This document shows, in pieces, positions 36,648 to 44,297 of a DNA stretch of 64,000 nucleotides (positions within the stretch are counted from its first letter, which is position 1; the number at the start of each line of letters is the position of its first letter). The stretch is from Kiritimatiellota bacterium B12222 (lineage in GTDB: Bacteria > Verrucomicrobiota > Kiritimatiellia > SS1-B-03-39 > UBA6053), in contig CP120722.1 in NCBI GenBank assembly GCA_029719485.1, positions 2,976,001 through 3,040,000 on the forward strand, in the 5' to 3' direction. Below the pieces are notes generated by a model. That model saw only the letters and a list, made by a program, of their open reading frames with translations, made no database searches and was not told the DNA's origin. Position numbers and translations under genes: made by a program.

Positions 36648-36827
36648 CCTGAGCGAGCGAAGCGAGTCGAAGGGAGCTTACCGAAGCGAGTCGAAGGGAG
36701 CGAGTCGAAAAGAGATCTGATCAAGGACTCAACCAGCTCCGCACAAACTTCTGTTCAAACCCTCCCTTAACCTTTCCCCAAAAAGGTCTTTGTTCATTTT
36801 CAGTGTTGATTTACACTTATAAATTCA

Positions 36828-37130
36828 ATGACCGAAAACATGTATTACGTCTACATCCTCCGTTGCGCAAATGGGGCCTACTACGTGGGGTACACTCAAG
36901 ACGTGGAACAAAGAGTCCTCCTGCACAACCAAGGCCGAGCAGCCACTTACACCCAACGAAACGGCCCGGTCACCCTCCTCTACTCCGAATCGCACCCGAC
37001 CGAAAAATCTGCCATGACCCGGGAGCGTCAGATCAAAAAGTGGACCCGGACCAAAAAAGAGGCCTTGATCAACGGGGACCTTGACCGACTCCATAAGGCC
37101 TCCAAACGAAAGACCATTACAAAACTTTAA
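36828..37130 (+). CDS. GIY-YIG nuclease domain protein
   Basis: A 100-residue single-domain GIY-YIG protein. The YYVYILRC and YYVGYTQDVEQRVLLHN elements give the two-strand core with its Arg, and the Glu (KSAMTRERQIKKW) and Lys-rich tail follow. Proteins of this YhbQ/UPF0213 type are small DNA endonucleases of unclear role, often near repeats or mobile DNA. The start could also be the Met at 36840. Confidence 0.8.
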   Translation: MTENMYYVYILRCANGAYYVGYTQDVEQRVLLHNQGRAATYTQRNGPVTLLYSESHPTEKSAMTRERQIKKWTRTKKEALINGDLDRLHKASKRKTITKL

Positions 37131-37295
37131 AGTCCAAGGTTCTGTTTGGGCCGGCCTTTTTCCGCAATAAAATCCACTGCTGTGTCCGTAGAGCGTTGAG
37201 TTGCTCAGCCACGCCGGGTATCATCACTTATGAGGCAACGACCCTGCTTCTGTAGAGACACGGTCCGGGGTACCTTCCAAAAACATCTACGGTGG

Positions 37296-37889
37296 TTATC
37301 GGCGACGAAAGGCGACCAGTCCAGCAAATGTCCCAAGGAGAAGAAGCACGATACTTGAAGGCTCAGGAACGGCAGTCAATGTTGCTTGGAAGTTCGAATC
37401 TCCATTTGAGCTCATCCCCCAATTTGTTGTGGCGTCGACTGCGTAAAAGCGGTTGCCCCCGGAATAACTCCCAGTGTCGGCGCGTCCATGTGTGAAAGCC
37501 GTATCGGTGAGTATCCAGTATTTCGTGTTCTCGGCGAGCGTAACCGCCGATGAGAAGCTGTAAGCACTGCCGGCGTAGATGTCGCTTTGAGAGACGTATC
37601 CGGTACTGCCTGACGACATGCTGTTGGGGGTGAAACTGGTATTATTAGCCAGATCCGCGAAAACAAAAATTGTCCCTTCTCCAACTGGGGTCGTGCCATC
37701 CGAGTCCAGCCACGTAAAAGAAGTAAAGTCCCAACCCGTTTGTCCTACATCGAAAGCGCCCGTTGTGAACGATTGACCTGGATAGATGCTTGAACTTTGG
37801 CCTCCTGTAGTAAATTCAATGATTGTAGCGCTGGCAGCGGAGGCGAACAGGCAGAGTGCTATGCCAGTGAGGATTTTTTTGGTTTTCAT
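37296..37889 (-). CDS. PEP-CTERM surface protein
   Basis: A 197-residue protein with a signal peptide (LTGIALCLFASAASA) and a C-terminal sorting signal VPEPSSIVLLLLGTFAGLVAFRRR: Pro-Glu-Pro, a hydrophobic helix and an Arg cluster. Exosortase would cleave and anchor it. The mature part has a beta-sandwich look, rich in Gly, Ser and Thr. It is a single gene. The 160 bases between it and the convergent GIY-YIG gene show no further gene. Confidence 0.85.
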   Translation of the reverse strand: MKTKKILTGIALCLFASAASATIIEFTTGGQSSSIYPGQSFTTGAFDVGQTGWDFTSFTWLDSDGTTPVGEGTIFVFADLANNTSFTPNSMSSGSTGYVSQSDIYAGSAYSFSSAVTLAENTKYWILTDTAFTHGRADTGSYSGGNRFYAVDATTNWGMSSNGDSNFQATLTAVPEPSSIVLLLLGTFAGLVAFRRR

Positions 37890-38094
37890 ATGATTTTACA
37901 GCTTGTGTGTTCAAGATGAGAATGACTTGTTTTTAAGTGAAGTCATTGTTTCAATTTAAAAAAAATTTAAATATTCGAATTTATCGGATGCAAGATAAAT
38001 AATATCATTTAATATGATTTATAGGCTATAGTAGCACTTGCGAGTGGTGCTGCACCGACTCATTTATGAGGAGTGGCGGAGGCGGTTGACTGCC

Positions 38095-38233
38095 CGGACA
38101 GATGCCCGTCCGCAAACAGCCAGCCCCGGGCTGAGGGTCAGTTAATATGAAAAAGCGAAAGCCTCCGGTAGAAGGTTGCCAAGCATGATAACATGCTTGG
38201 TGAAATTTAACCCCAACGCTCGCCCAAGTGGGC
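38095..38233. ncRNA. Hairpin-rich stretch, candidate structured RNA
   Basis: Four hairpins follow each other: CGGAC with GTCCG (38095-38112), CAGCC with GGCTG (38121-38133), a perfect nine-base stem with loop ATAA (38179-38200) and GCCCA with TGGGC (38222-38233). They lie in an 812-base gap (37890-38700) that has no convincing intact gene and ends in an HsdR relic. Retron-like or other RT-associated RNAs look like this, but no reverse transcriptase is present. It may be part of a decayed defence locus. Confidence 0.3.
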
Positions 38234-38325
38234 TTCGTCACAACCAGGACCCTGCCACCGTAAGTGGAGACCTCGCTATGGAAAAAGTTACGTGAGCTGG
38301 AGACGGAGACGGAGATCAACGCACT

Positions 38326-38418
38326 ATGAAATTCACCGAAGCCCAGCTTGAATCTGCAATCATCGACCTTCTGAAGGTTGAGGGTTATCCCTACCCTTCG
38401 GGGGAAGCGAAGTTTTAG
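38326..38418 (+). pseudogene. Relic of a type I restriction HsdR start
   Basis: Thirty codons that start MKFTEAQLESAIIDLL and continue to a TAG. The N-terminus of many HsdR-type restriction subunits begins MKFTEAQLE..LL...GY, as I recall. A full subunit has about 800-1000 residues, so all catalytic parts are missing. No hsdM or hsdS is present. It suggests a deleted restriction-modification operon. Confidence 0.45.
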
Positions 38419-38700
38419 ATTTTGCGGCTGTGTGCCTCCATCAACAAAGGAGAACGTTGACCCCCAAAGCCAAAATCCCAGAAAAAAACCTTCAATGCGT
38501 CTTCCAACTCTTCCCCATATTGCCATACCTGTATCATCTATCAGCCATTGTCAGTGCATATTAAATACAGAATTGTTTAGGAGGATCTTCGAATGGACTA
38601 TACAATCATTAACATTAATTCTAACCTGATTTAGTTCAAAGCCCCCCCCTTTTTGGGTTGTTCTTCGCATCCGGAAAGGTACTTGTTGGCTAACGTAAAA

Positions 38701-39294
38701 ATGAATCTCAAAAAAATACTAATCGTACTATTCGCTCTTACGTATTCCTGCATCTCATTCGCAAGCGACATCGAAATAGAGTTCCGCCAAACGGATTATT
38801 TCCATCGATGGTCCAAGAATAATCAGCACGAGTTTACGCCTAAAGACCAAGAAGACCTCAGTAAGTGGAAGGATATGCTGACAGTAAATTTCTATCCAGA
38901 AGTAAAATCAGGGGAAGATCTTGCGGGTATCGCAAACAACGTACTTGGATTATACCAGCAGCATGGCGCGATGGTCCTTAGGGTTAATTCAATACCACGA
39001 ACAGATGATAAAGAAGCGGAGCACCTTATTGCTGTTCTATTTTCTCAAAAAGATTTTATTGAGATCGTGTTTACGAGAATTGCCATGACGAAATCGGATG
39101 CTTGTTCGATCGTATACTCTCACCGGATTTACGGAAGCAAGGCAGGAGATGAGGCAAGTGTGTGGCTTCAAAAGAATGGAGAAAACTCTGAGAAAGCGTT
39201 GATGAATCTTACCCTTTCAGAAGTATTACCAATGGCTAGAGAGGGAGCCAACAAGACGCGGCACTCAACTCCAGAGGCTGCGCCTCTTCCGTGA
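38701..39294 (+). CDS. Exported protein of unknown function, first of the small-gene array
   Basis: A 197-residue protein with a signal peptide (KILIVLFALTYSCISFA). The mature part is mixed alpha/beta with no known motif. ATG 38701 is preferred, as the longer frame adds an unlikely N-terminus. The gene's 3' end runs into an attC-like palindrome (39248-39308). It is the first of seven same-strand genes of the array. Confidence 0.55.
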   Translation: MNLKKILIVLFALTYSCISFASDIEIEFRQTDYFHRWSKNNQHEFTPKDQEDLSKWKDMLTVNFYPEVKSGEDLAGIANNVLGLYQQHGAMVLRVNSIPRTDDKEAEHLIAVLFSQKDFIEIVFTRIAMTKSDACSIVYSHRIYGSKAGDEASVWLQKNGENSEKALMNLTLSEVLPMAREGANKTRHSTPEAAPLP

Positions 39295-39308
39295 GTGAGC
39301 TCAACGTT
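39248..39308 (+). repeat. attC-like imperfect palindrome A
   Basis: CCAACAAGACGCGGCAC at the left is imperfectly complementary to GTGAGTGAGCTCAACGTT at the right, around an inner palindrome AGAGGCTGCGCCTCT. This is the AAC...CAC / GTGAG...GTT layout of integron attC sites. It overlaps the 3' end of the preceding gene, as attC sites often do. The R' box is not a perfect GTTRRRY. Confidence 0.45.
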
Positions 39309-39320
39309 GAAAAACACAAT

Positions 39321-39824
39321 ATGAAAAAGTTCATCCACACGATACTCCTCTTGGCACTGTGCCTAATGGTATACGGATGCGGAAGGAGCGTAACACTCAG
39401 GGCGAATTCTGGCGAAGTAACTTCAAGTCTAGAACGTTTGGATGAAGCAAGACGTCGGAAAGAAAATATACTTTTGGTGTCACTTGCGACAGGTCTGATG
39501 GTTGAGAATGCGATGAGAAACCAAAGTTCCTCAGAGAAAGCGCAGAAGAATAGCGAGAAGGTCTTTGCAGGAGCATTAGGAGCTGGCGTCTTGATCAGCT
39601 CTGTAATGCCAGATTATTCGATGGGTTCGTATCAGCTACAAGAATTTTCTGTCAAACGAAGCTCATGGAACGCAGTATTTACTCGAGATGATTTTCGGGC
39701 AAAAGTGAAACTCAAAGAAGGGAACGATCAAATGACAACTGTGAAGGTCTATGCCAACGAATCAGAAACCACGAATTTGGAAGATTTTGTTTTAGTTTTA
39801 AAGAAATGGGCTGAATCACTTTAA
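39321..39824 (+). CDS. Lipoprotein of unknown function
   Basis: A 167-residue protein. LLLALCLMVYGC is a lipoprotein signal ending at the lipobox Cys. A short hydrophobic region (about 95-110, FAGALGAGVLISSVM) could be a membrane hairpin. No family is recognised. It lies between palindromes A and B. Confidence 0.55.
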   Translation: MKKFIHTILLLALCLMVYGCGRSVTLRANSGEVTSSLERLDEARRRKENILLVSLATGLMVENAMRNQSSSEKAQKNSEKVFAGALGAGVLISSVMPDYSMGSYQLQEFSVKRSSWNAVFTRDDFRAKVKLKEGNDQMTTVKVYANESETTNLEDFVLVLKKWAESL

Positions 39825-39853
39825 TGAATCTTAAAATCAAATTTCAACAATTC

Positions 39854-39897
39854 GTCCAACCGAACCGCGAGTACACGGTCCCCTTGCCTAGACATTC
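39854..39897 (+). repeat. attC-like palindrome B
   Basis: Contains TCCAACCG, CGAGT and CACGGTC in the same order and spacing as palindrome C (40167-40210), and the right boundary CCTAGACATTCT shared with palindromes D and E. ACCG and CGGT form an inner stem. Confidence 0.45.
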
Positions 39898-39909
39898 TAA
39901 AAAGAAATT

Positions 39910-40158
39910 ATGAGAAATTTATTTAAAATGATGAGTGTACTATTTGGTCTGATCGCGATCATAGGAATGCTAGCCGCGGCTCAACCGATGGGTCACCTTC
40001 TAAGTGTTTTCCTAAATCCAAATATCAGCATGTCGAATCCGCCAGCGAGTGAAAAGCTTTTGAATTGCATGATCGATCCTTCCAGAATGGCAATTCCAAT
40101 GATGGCATGTCTATTGTTTTGGTACGCACCTGACATGATAAACAAGAACAAGAAGTAG
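39910..40158 (+). CDS. Small membrane protein
   Basis: An 82-residue protein with two hydrophobic segments (about 8-24 and 52-68) and a Lys-rich tail. The function is unknown. It lies between palindromes B and C, and its ATG is 13 bases after the B boundary, as in a gene cassette. Confidence 0.5.
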   Translation: MRNLFKMMSVLFGLIAIIGMLAAAQPMGHLLSVFLNPNISMSNPPASEKLLNCMIDPSRMAIPMMACLLFWYAPDMINKNKK

Positions 40159-40166
40159 AACACTAC

Positions 40167-40210
40167 ATCCAACCGTACCACGAGTGCACGGTCGGGTTGA
40201 TTTGACGCTG
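40167..40210 (+). repeat. attC-like palindrome C
   Basis: ATCCAAC (matching RYYYAAC) and CAACCGTACC pair imperfectly with GGTCGGGTTG. The TCCAACCG, CGAGT and CACGGTC words are shared with B (about 22 of 25 aligned bases). Confidence 0.45.
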
Positions 40211-40218
40211 AGAGACAG

Positions 40219-40686
40219 ATGAAGAAAATAATTCAAGGTAGTAATCTTCGTGCTTATTTCGTTAACCTAACGTTTATACTCTTCTTGTGGATTTTGAATA
40301 TTGCGCTGAATAATGATCATGCTGAATCTTGGGGGGAGAATTTTAAGTATTTCCCCTATTTGACCCTTCATGTGGAATTATCCATGCTTGGTTTTCTGGC
40401 AGTGTTGTTGCTCATGAGGATCTGCAATCTGAAATTTCGCATCAAAATTACTGATGAAATAATCGTAGGTCCAAAAGGATATGCGCCGTGGAACGAAGGA
40501 AAAGTTAGCGTCATAAAACGAGGAGAGAAATTTGAGGTGAAATATGGCATTCTCGGGGGGTGGATCTTTTCTGCACGGATCACTCAGGGGAAACAGAAAA
40601 TCAAATTTGACCCCGATTTCTTCTCTAAGAAGAAAATTGATACAATAATCCAAACAATCCATCAAGACCTCGACCGAAGCGACTGA
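40219..40686 (+). CDS. Membrane protein of unknown function
   Basis: A 155-residue protein with two or three membrane segments in the first 75 residues, then a beta-rich PH-like cytoplasmic part (GEKFEVKYGILGGWIFSARI). No family is recognised. It is the fourth gene of the array and ends inside palindrome D. Confidence 0.55.
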   Translation: MKKIIQGSNLRAYFVNLTFILFLWILNIALNNDHAESWGENFKYFPYLTLHVELSMLGFLAVLLLMRICNLKFRIKITDEIIVGPKGYAPWNEGKVSVIKRGEKFEVKYGILGGWIFSARITQGKQKIKFDPDFFSKKKIDTIIQTIHQDLDRSD

Positions 40687-40716
40687 CGTCGGTACGGTCC
40701 ACTTTCCTAGACGTTC
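40671..40716 (+). repeat. attC-like palindrome D
   Basis: GACCGAAG...GTCGGTACGGTC forms a stem, followed by the boundary CCTAGACGTTCTGAAA, nearly the same as in B. It overlaps the stop of the preceding gene. The next ATG is eight bases downstream. Confidence 0.45.
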
Positions 40717-40724
40717 TGAAAAAA

Positions 40725-41150
40725 ATGAAGCAATTCTCCAAAGCTCTACTTTTATCATCTGGCATGGTTTGTTTGTCGATTTCTATCGGAGTAGTTTGGA
40801 ATAAAACCCGTGCCGATCGATTTATGAACCGTGCGATCCTCACTCTGAGTGCCAAACCTGAAAGTGAAGACATCGAAAAAATAGCTCTACCCTCAGGTGA
40901 ACACTATTTCGTACTCCTGGAACACGCATGTTGTACGGGTGCAGGTTTCGATGCGGTTGTGATACGTGACTCGAATGGGAGCATTTATACTGCAAAACAG
41001 AATTACTGTGGAATTGAAGGATTCTATGGGGAATTAGCATCTAAAAATTTATTGAATCTATCAGAGCTGGGCACCTTCTTGAGGCAGGAAGGTTACAAAT
41101 TGAAATCAGAAGCAAAACCTGATGCGAACGCTTCGCGTCCTACACCCTAG
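40725..41150 (+). CDS. Exported protein of unknown function
   Basis: A 141-residue protein with one N-terminal hydrophobic segment (LLLSSGMVCLSISIGVVW), so it is secreted or anchored. Residues about 63-75 contain CCTGAGFDAVVI. Its TAG stop is part of the shared CCTAGAC boundary of palindrome E. Confidence 0.55.
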   Translation: MKQFSKALLLSSGMVCLSISIGVVWNKTRADRFMNRAILTLSAKPESEDIEKIALPSGEHYFVLLEHACCTGAGFDAVVIRDSNGSIYTAKQNYCGIEGFYGELASKNLLNLSELGTFLRQEGYKLKSEAKPDANASRPTP

Positions 41151-41160
41151 ACGATCTTCA
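41121..41160 (+). repeat. attC-like palindrome E
   Basis: GATGCG pairs with CGCGTC (one G-T wobble), followed by the shared boundary CCTAGACGATCTTCAA, three bases before the next ATG. It is the weakest of the five. Confidence 0.35.
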
Positions 41161-41162
41161 AT

Positions 41163-41483
41163 ATGCATCTCGTATACATAACAGCTTTTCTCATGGTCGT
41201 CGCGGCTGCGTTGTGGTGCGTGGGTGTCTTCACCACAATCGTATTGGGGATGCGACTTCGACGCTTTTATCCTGAGCTGGCCCAAAGGGTTGCCCCCGGG
41301 TTCTTGCATAAAAGCATACGAACAGATATTGCGGGAATGAAATTCATCTTGCGTAGGGAATATGCAGAGCTGGACAGACCGGACGTGGTGAGATTCTGCG
41401 ATTTCCACCGCATCATCTTCCTCTATTTTCTATTCGTGTTCACCTGCATGATCATCTGCTTTTTCTGTTATGCGGCCACCTAA
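41163..41483 (+). CDS. Small membrane protein
   Basis: A 106-residue protein with an N-terminal and a C-terminal membrane segment (about 2-28 and 85-103). The function is unknown. No palindrome of the B-D type separates it from the next gene, so these two may have moved together. Confidence 0.5.
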   Translation: MHLVYITAFLMVVAAALWCVGVFTTIVLGMRLRRFYPELAQRVAPGFLHKSIRTDIAGMKFILRREYAELDRPDVVRFCDFHRIIFLYFLFVFTCMIICFFCYAAT

Positions 41484-41552
41484 AAACATACAGTCATGAC
41501 AATGGCCCCCTCCCCTCAACCCTCAAGTCTCACAACCTCTCTATTTTTTGAT

Positions 41553-41975
41553 ATGTATTTGAAATACCTTTTTACAGCAGGCCTTCTCGTCATCATGATC
41601 TGTGGAGGCGGTTGCAGATGGGCTACACCAACGACCACAAGCACAAGCAACGTCCAAGCACAGTGGCAAATTGATTCCTTGAACCGACGCTTTGCATCTA
41701 TCCTGCAAACGAGCGAAGGCGTGGCTGTGGTTGAGGGTTGGCCTGATAATCCAACCACATCGATTCTGAAAATCGCTGAGTCTTTCGAAGACTCGGATCA
41801 TCACAGTCGAAACAGATACACCCTCCTGAGTTCTGAAGATGACGGTGTCGTCATCCACTATGTCTGCAGTTTTGATCACCGATCCTTTGGACAGGATCGG
41901 GTCGAAGAAGATTCAGGCATTATCAAACTCAAATGGAAAAGGACTCCTGAGCCCCCCCCCCCCCCCCATTCATGA
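41553..41975 (+). CDS. Lipoprotein with a homopolymer tract at its 3' end
   Basis: A 140-residue protein with signal FTAGLLVIMICGGGC and a lipobox-like Cys. The C-terminus includes a poly-proline stretch encoded by a run of 16 C at 41952-41967. A change in run length would alter the last residues and the stop. The ATG at 41553 is preferred over the longer frame because of the signal. It converges on pnuC eight bases away. Confidence 0.5.
   Translation: MYLKYLFTAGLLVIMICGGGCRWATPTTTSTSNVQAQWQIDSLNRRFASILQTSEGVAVVEGWPDNPTTSILKIAESFEDSDHHSRNRYTLLSSEDDGVVIHYVCSFDHRSFGQDRVEEDSGIIKLKWKRTPEPPPPPHS
41952..41967 (+). repeat. Run of 16 C
   Basis: A mononucleotide run inside the 3' end of the preceding gene. 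Such runs slip during replication and also cause sequencing error. Confidence 0.9.
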
Positions 41976-41983
41976 GCGGATCT

Positions 41984-42700
41984 TCACCGAAGCTCTGTGA
42001 AGGTGAGATGTTGAGCTTGCCGTTTCCCCATTCTGCGCCAATTGATGAATCCATACATGTCATTGATGAGGAATGCGGTAAAACAAACCACAACGGACAG
42101 ATAAGAGAGCTCTTTCAGGGACGCCAAAAACCACAACACAATAAGCACTATGTCATTGGCGGCATATCCAATGGCGTAATAGGGGCTCCGCCTGAAGGTA
42201 AGGTATACCGCAATGAAACTTGTGCTTACGGAGAGCGTGCTGGGGAGAAGATTTGCGGTATGATAATACTCCAAGATGAAATAGAATCCTACGGTGATCA
42301 GGACGGTAAGCCCCCACATCACCCCCCACTCAGTTCGGGAGAGTTTATTCACTTCCACTTCTGCCTTATTTCCATGGTAGGGATGTTTCATCCAAGAAAT
42401 CAGGGCGAAGAAGGCCATGGGCATGGTCATACCCAGATAGGTAATCATTTCACCATAATAAGAAAAGGTATAAGAAATAATGCCGTAAAGCAAGCTGAAG
42501 AGGATCATAAGGAACTGCCCGAAGGGATTTCCTTTGGCATTAAAAATCAGCGAGGTAACCCCAATCAGCGAAGCCAAAAGGGTGAGAGTATTGTTACGAT
42601 CAAAAAGACAAAACGAGACCACAATGGCAAACATGGATGTCCACCACAAGAGCAGTTCTGCTTTCGAAAAATAAGAAAAGAGGGTGTTGATTTTTTTCAT
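41984..42700 (-). CDS. pnuC: Nicotinamide riboside transporter PnuC family
   Basis: A 238-residue membrane protein of the PnuC family with seven predicted helices. GVTSLIFNAKGNPFGQFLMILFSLLYGIISY contains the family's core helix pattern (quoted in part), and NDIVLIVLWFLASL and NDMYGFINWRRM are the C-terminal signature with Trp-Arg. It imports nicotinamide riboside or, in related members, thiamine or riboflavin. No biosynthetic neighbour identifies the substrate. Confidence 0.88.
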   Translation of the reverse strand: MKKINTLFSYFSKAELLLWWTSMFAIVVSFCLFDRNNTLTLLASLIGVTSLIFNAKGNPFGQFLMILFSLLYGIISYTFSYYGEMITYLGMTMPMAFFALISWMKHPYHGNKAEVEVNKLSRTEWGVMWGLTVLITVGFYFILEYYHTANLLPSTLSVSTSFIAVYLTFRRSPYYAIGYAANDIVLIVLWFLASLKELSYLSVVVCFTAFLINDMYGFINWRRMGKRQAQHLTFTELR

Positions 42701-43182
42701 AAATTGTCCTCACAAAAAAAGCATCTGCATACACATCTTCAAAGACCTAACGATGTGTAAACAAATGCTGTTCGCATTTCTGCCCGGTGGCAGATATATT
42801 TTATTAAATTGAGGACAACAAGTTTACCCTAACCTCACAAAAAAGACGACTCAGAAGTGAAGCTTATACATAGAGGTCTTTGATAAAAAAAACAAGATCC
42901 TAGGGCCTTCCCCCGCCCCACTCCACCCTGTAGTTCTTGACGAACGCTAAAAGCTTGATATCGGAATTGGAAAGGGGCGCGAGCTCGATACTAACAGTTT
43001 GGGGAACGAGTTTCGCAACAGATTGTTATAGCGGTTTAACATCTATTGTCATCGTGGGATGGGTGAAAGTATGGGATGGTTATGGGAGGAATAATCACTG
43101 TTTTAGTATAGATCAGGTGGGGGGTATCAGTTATAGGGTTGCTGTTGCCTTCTTACCTTTGTTTTAAAACAGGAATTAAACT
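42701..43182. other. Gene-free stretch between pnuC and the TIM-barrel gene
   Basis: No convincing gene. A small hairpin (CTGCC with GGCAG at about 42780-42793) lies 80-90 bases upstream of pnuC, where a leader would be. No known riboswitch consensus was recognised. The 76-codon frame at 42937-43167 has no supporting feature. Confidence 0.5.
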
Positions 43183-44163
43183 ATGACCCTTCATGCTGAT
43201 AGCCGTTATCTTTCTACCTACTATTTTCATGGCCAAGATTTGTGTATGGTCCCTCGACATGTGCGCGAAGATATTGCCTGGATGGTTGAACATCATGTGG
43301 ATGGTGTTTTTGTGGGGGTGCATGATTCAGATTTGAGAGGTGGAAATACGCAAATGGTTTGTGATATTATTCGTGAAGCTGGTTTGGATGTATGGCTGAT
43401 TCCTTCGCGTATTGGCGGTCTGGTTGCGGGTTGGGGACGTCAACCCAGTTACTTGTCGGTTGAGCATCCAGAATGGTGGTCTCGTAAAGCTGATGGACGT
43501 ACTCGTGGATATTTTGGTCCGGAAGTCTCGGTGTTTCATCCGGAAGTTCCCGATGCGGTGGCGGAAACGGTGTTGAAAATGTTGGAGAAATTTCCGGCGA
43601 CTGGTATGGTGTGGGACGAACTTAAAACCTTGGAAGGGGAAGATCATAGTCAAGCTGCGATCGATGCTCTGGGTCATCCCGCGGATGAAAAAGAGATGCT
43701 CTCGGGTACGGTAAATTGCTTTTCTAAAATCAATCAGCGCCTCAAGCAGACTCATCCCGATTTAAAAATTGCTTCGTTCATTTATGCCAATAGCAGCAAA
43801 GAACATATCGAAAGTTGTGCCGCCATCGATCTACTGGATCAATTTGGATGCGATGGCAAATGTTACAAACCCGGTGAAAGTGCTGTGGGGGAAGGCGGAG
43901 AACATAAAGTGCTTATGGGAGGCATCGACGCGCAATTCGCTGCCACGGCAAGAGAAAATGACTGCACGCCTTTCACCTTGCTTGAAACGCAATTACTCGA
44001 TGAGGCCACGTTAGAGATTAGTCTATCGCGGATGCCTGAGTATTTACCTACCAAAACCGGACATTTGGTCTATTACTATTACCCCTATGGATTGGCCAAT
44101 CCGGAACACTACATGCCGATCATTGGCAAAAACATGGCGGATTGGCGCAGGGGTGCTTTGTAA
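43183..44163 (+). CDS. Putative TIM-barrel glycoside-hydrolase-like protein
   Basis: A 326-residue cytoplasmic protein without a signal peptide. Beta-alpha repeats are visible: VDGVFVGVHDSD, AGLDVWLIPSR, GMVWDELKTLEGED and LKIASFIYANS. The acidic residues after strand ends (WDELK) could be catalytic. No exact family is assigned. It is a single gene facing away from GH28, close to a locus for acidic polysaccharides, so a sugar-related role is plausible. Confidence 0.5.
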   Translation: MTLHADSRYLSTYYFHGQDLCMVPRHVREDIAWMVEHHVDGVFVGVHDSDLRGGNTQMVCDIIREAGLDVWLIPSRIGGLVAGWGRQPSYLSVEHPEWWSRKADGRTRGYFGPEVSVFHPEVPDAVAETVLKMLEKFPATGMVWDELKTLEGEDHSQAAIDALGHPADEKEMLSGTVNCFSKINQRLKQTHPDLKIASFIYANSSKEHIESCAAIDLLDQFGCDGKCYKPGESAVGEGGEHKVLMGGIDAQFAATARENDCTPFTLLETQLLDEATLEISLSRMPEYLPTKTGHLVYYYYPYGLANPEHYMPIIGKNMADWRRGAL

Positions 44164-44297
44164 GGGGTAAGGCCCCCTCTCCGTCTGAGCCGGGTTGAGT
44201 CATTCCCTGATCCCCGGGTTTCCTCTGAACGGTGAAGGCTTATGTCTTTTTCGTGCCCGACTCTTCGCAGAGTCGGGCATGATGTTTTAAACCCGTA

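Noticed and set aside
36300..36720. CRISPR array
   Set aside because: The repeats are adjacent tandem units without unique spacers of fixed length, and no cas genes are present.
36319..36724. Frames over the tandem repeats (both strands)
   Set aside because: The 93-bp and 12-bp periods are multiples of three, so stop-free frames repeat by default. No start site, family or codon pattern supports a gene.
38026..38526. 166-codon minus-strand frame
   Set aside because: It crosses the hairpin stretch and the HsdR relic antisense. Composition is not protein-like and no motif is seen.
42937..43167. 76-codon frame upstream of the TIM-barrel gene
   Set aside because: No ribosome binding site, signal or family was seen, and it lies in a region of mixed composition.
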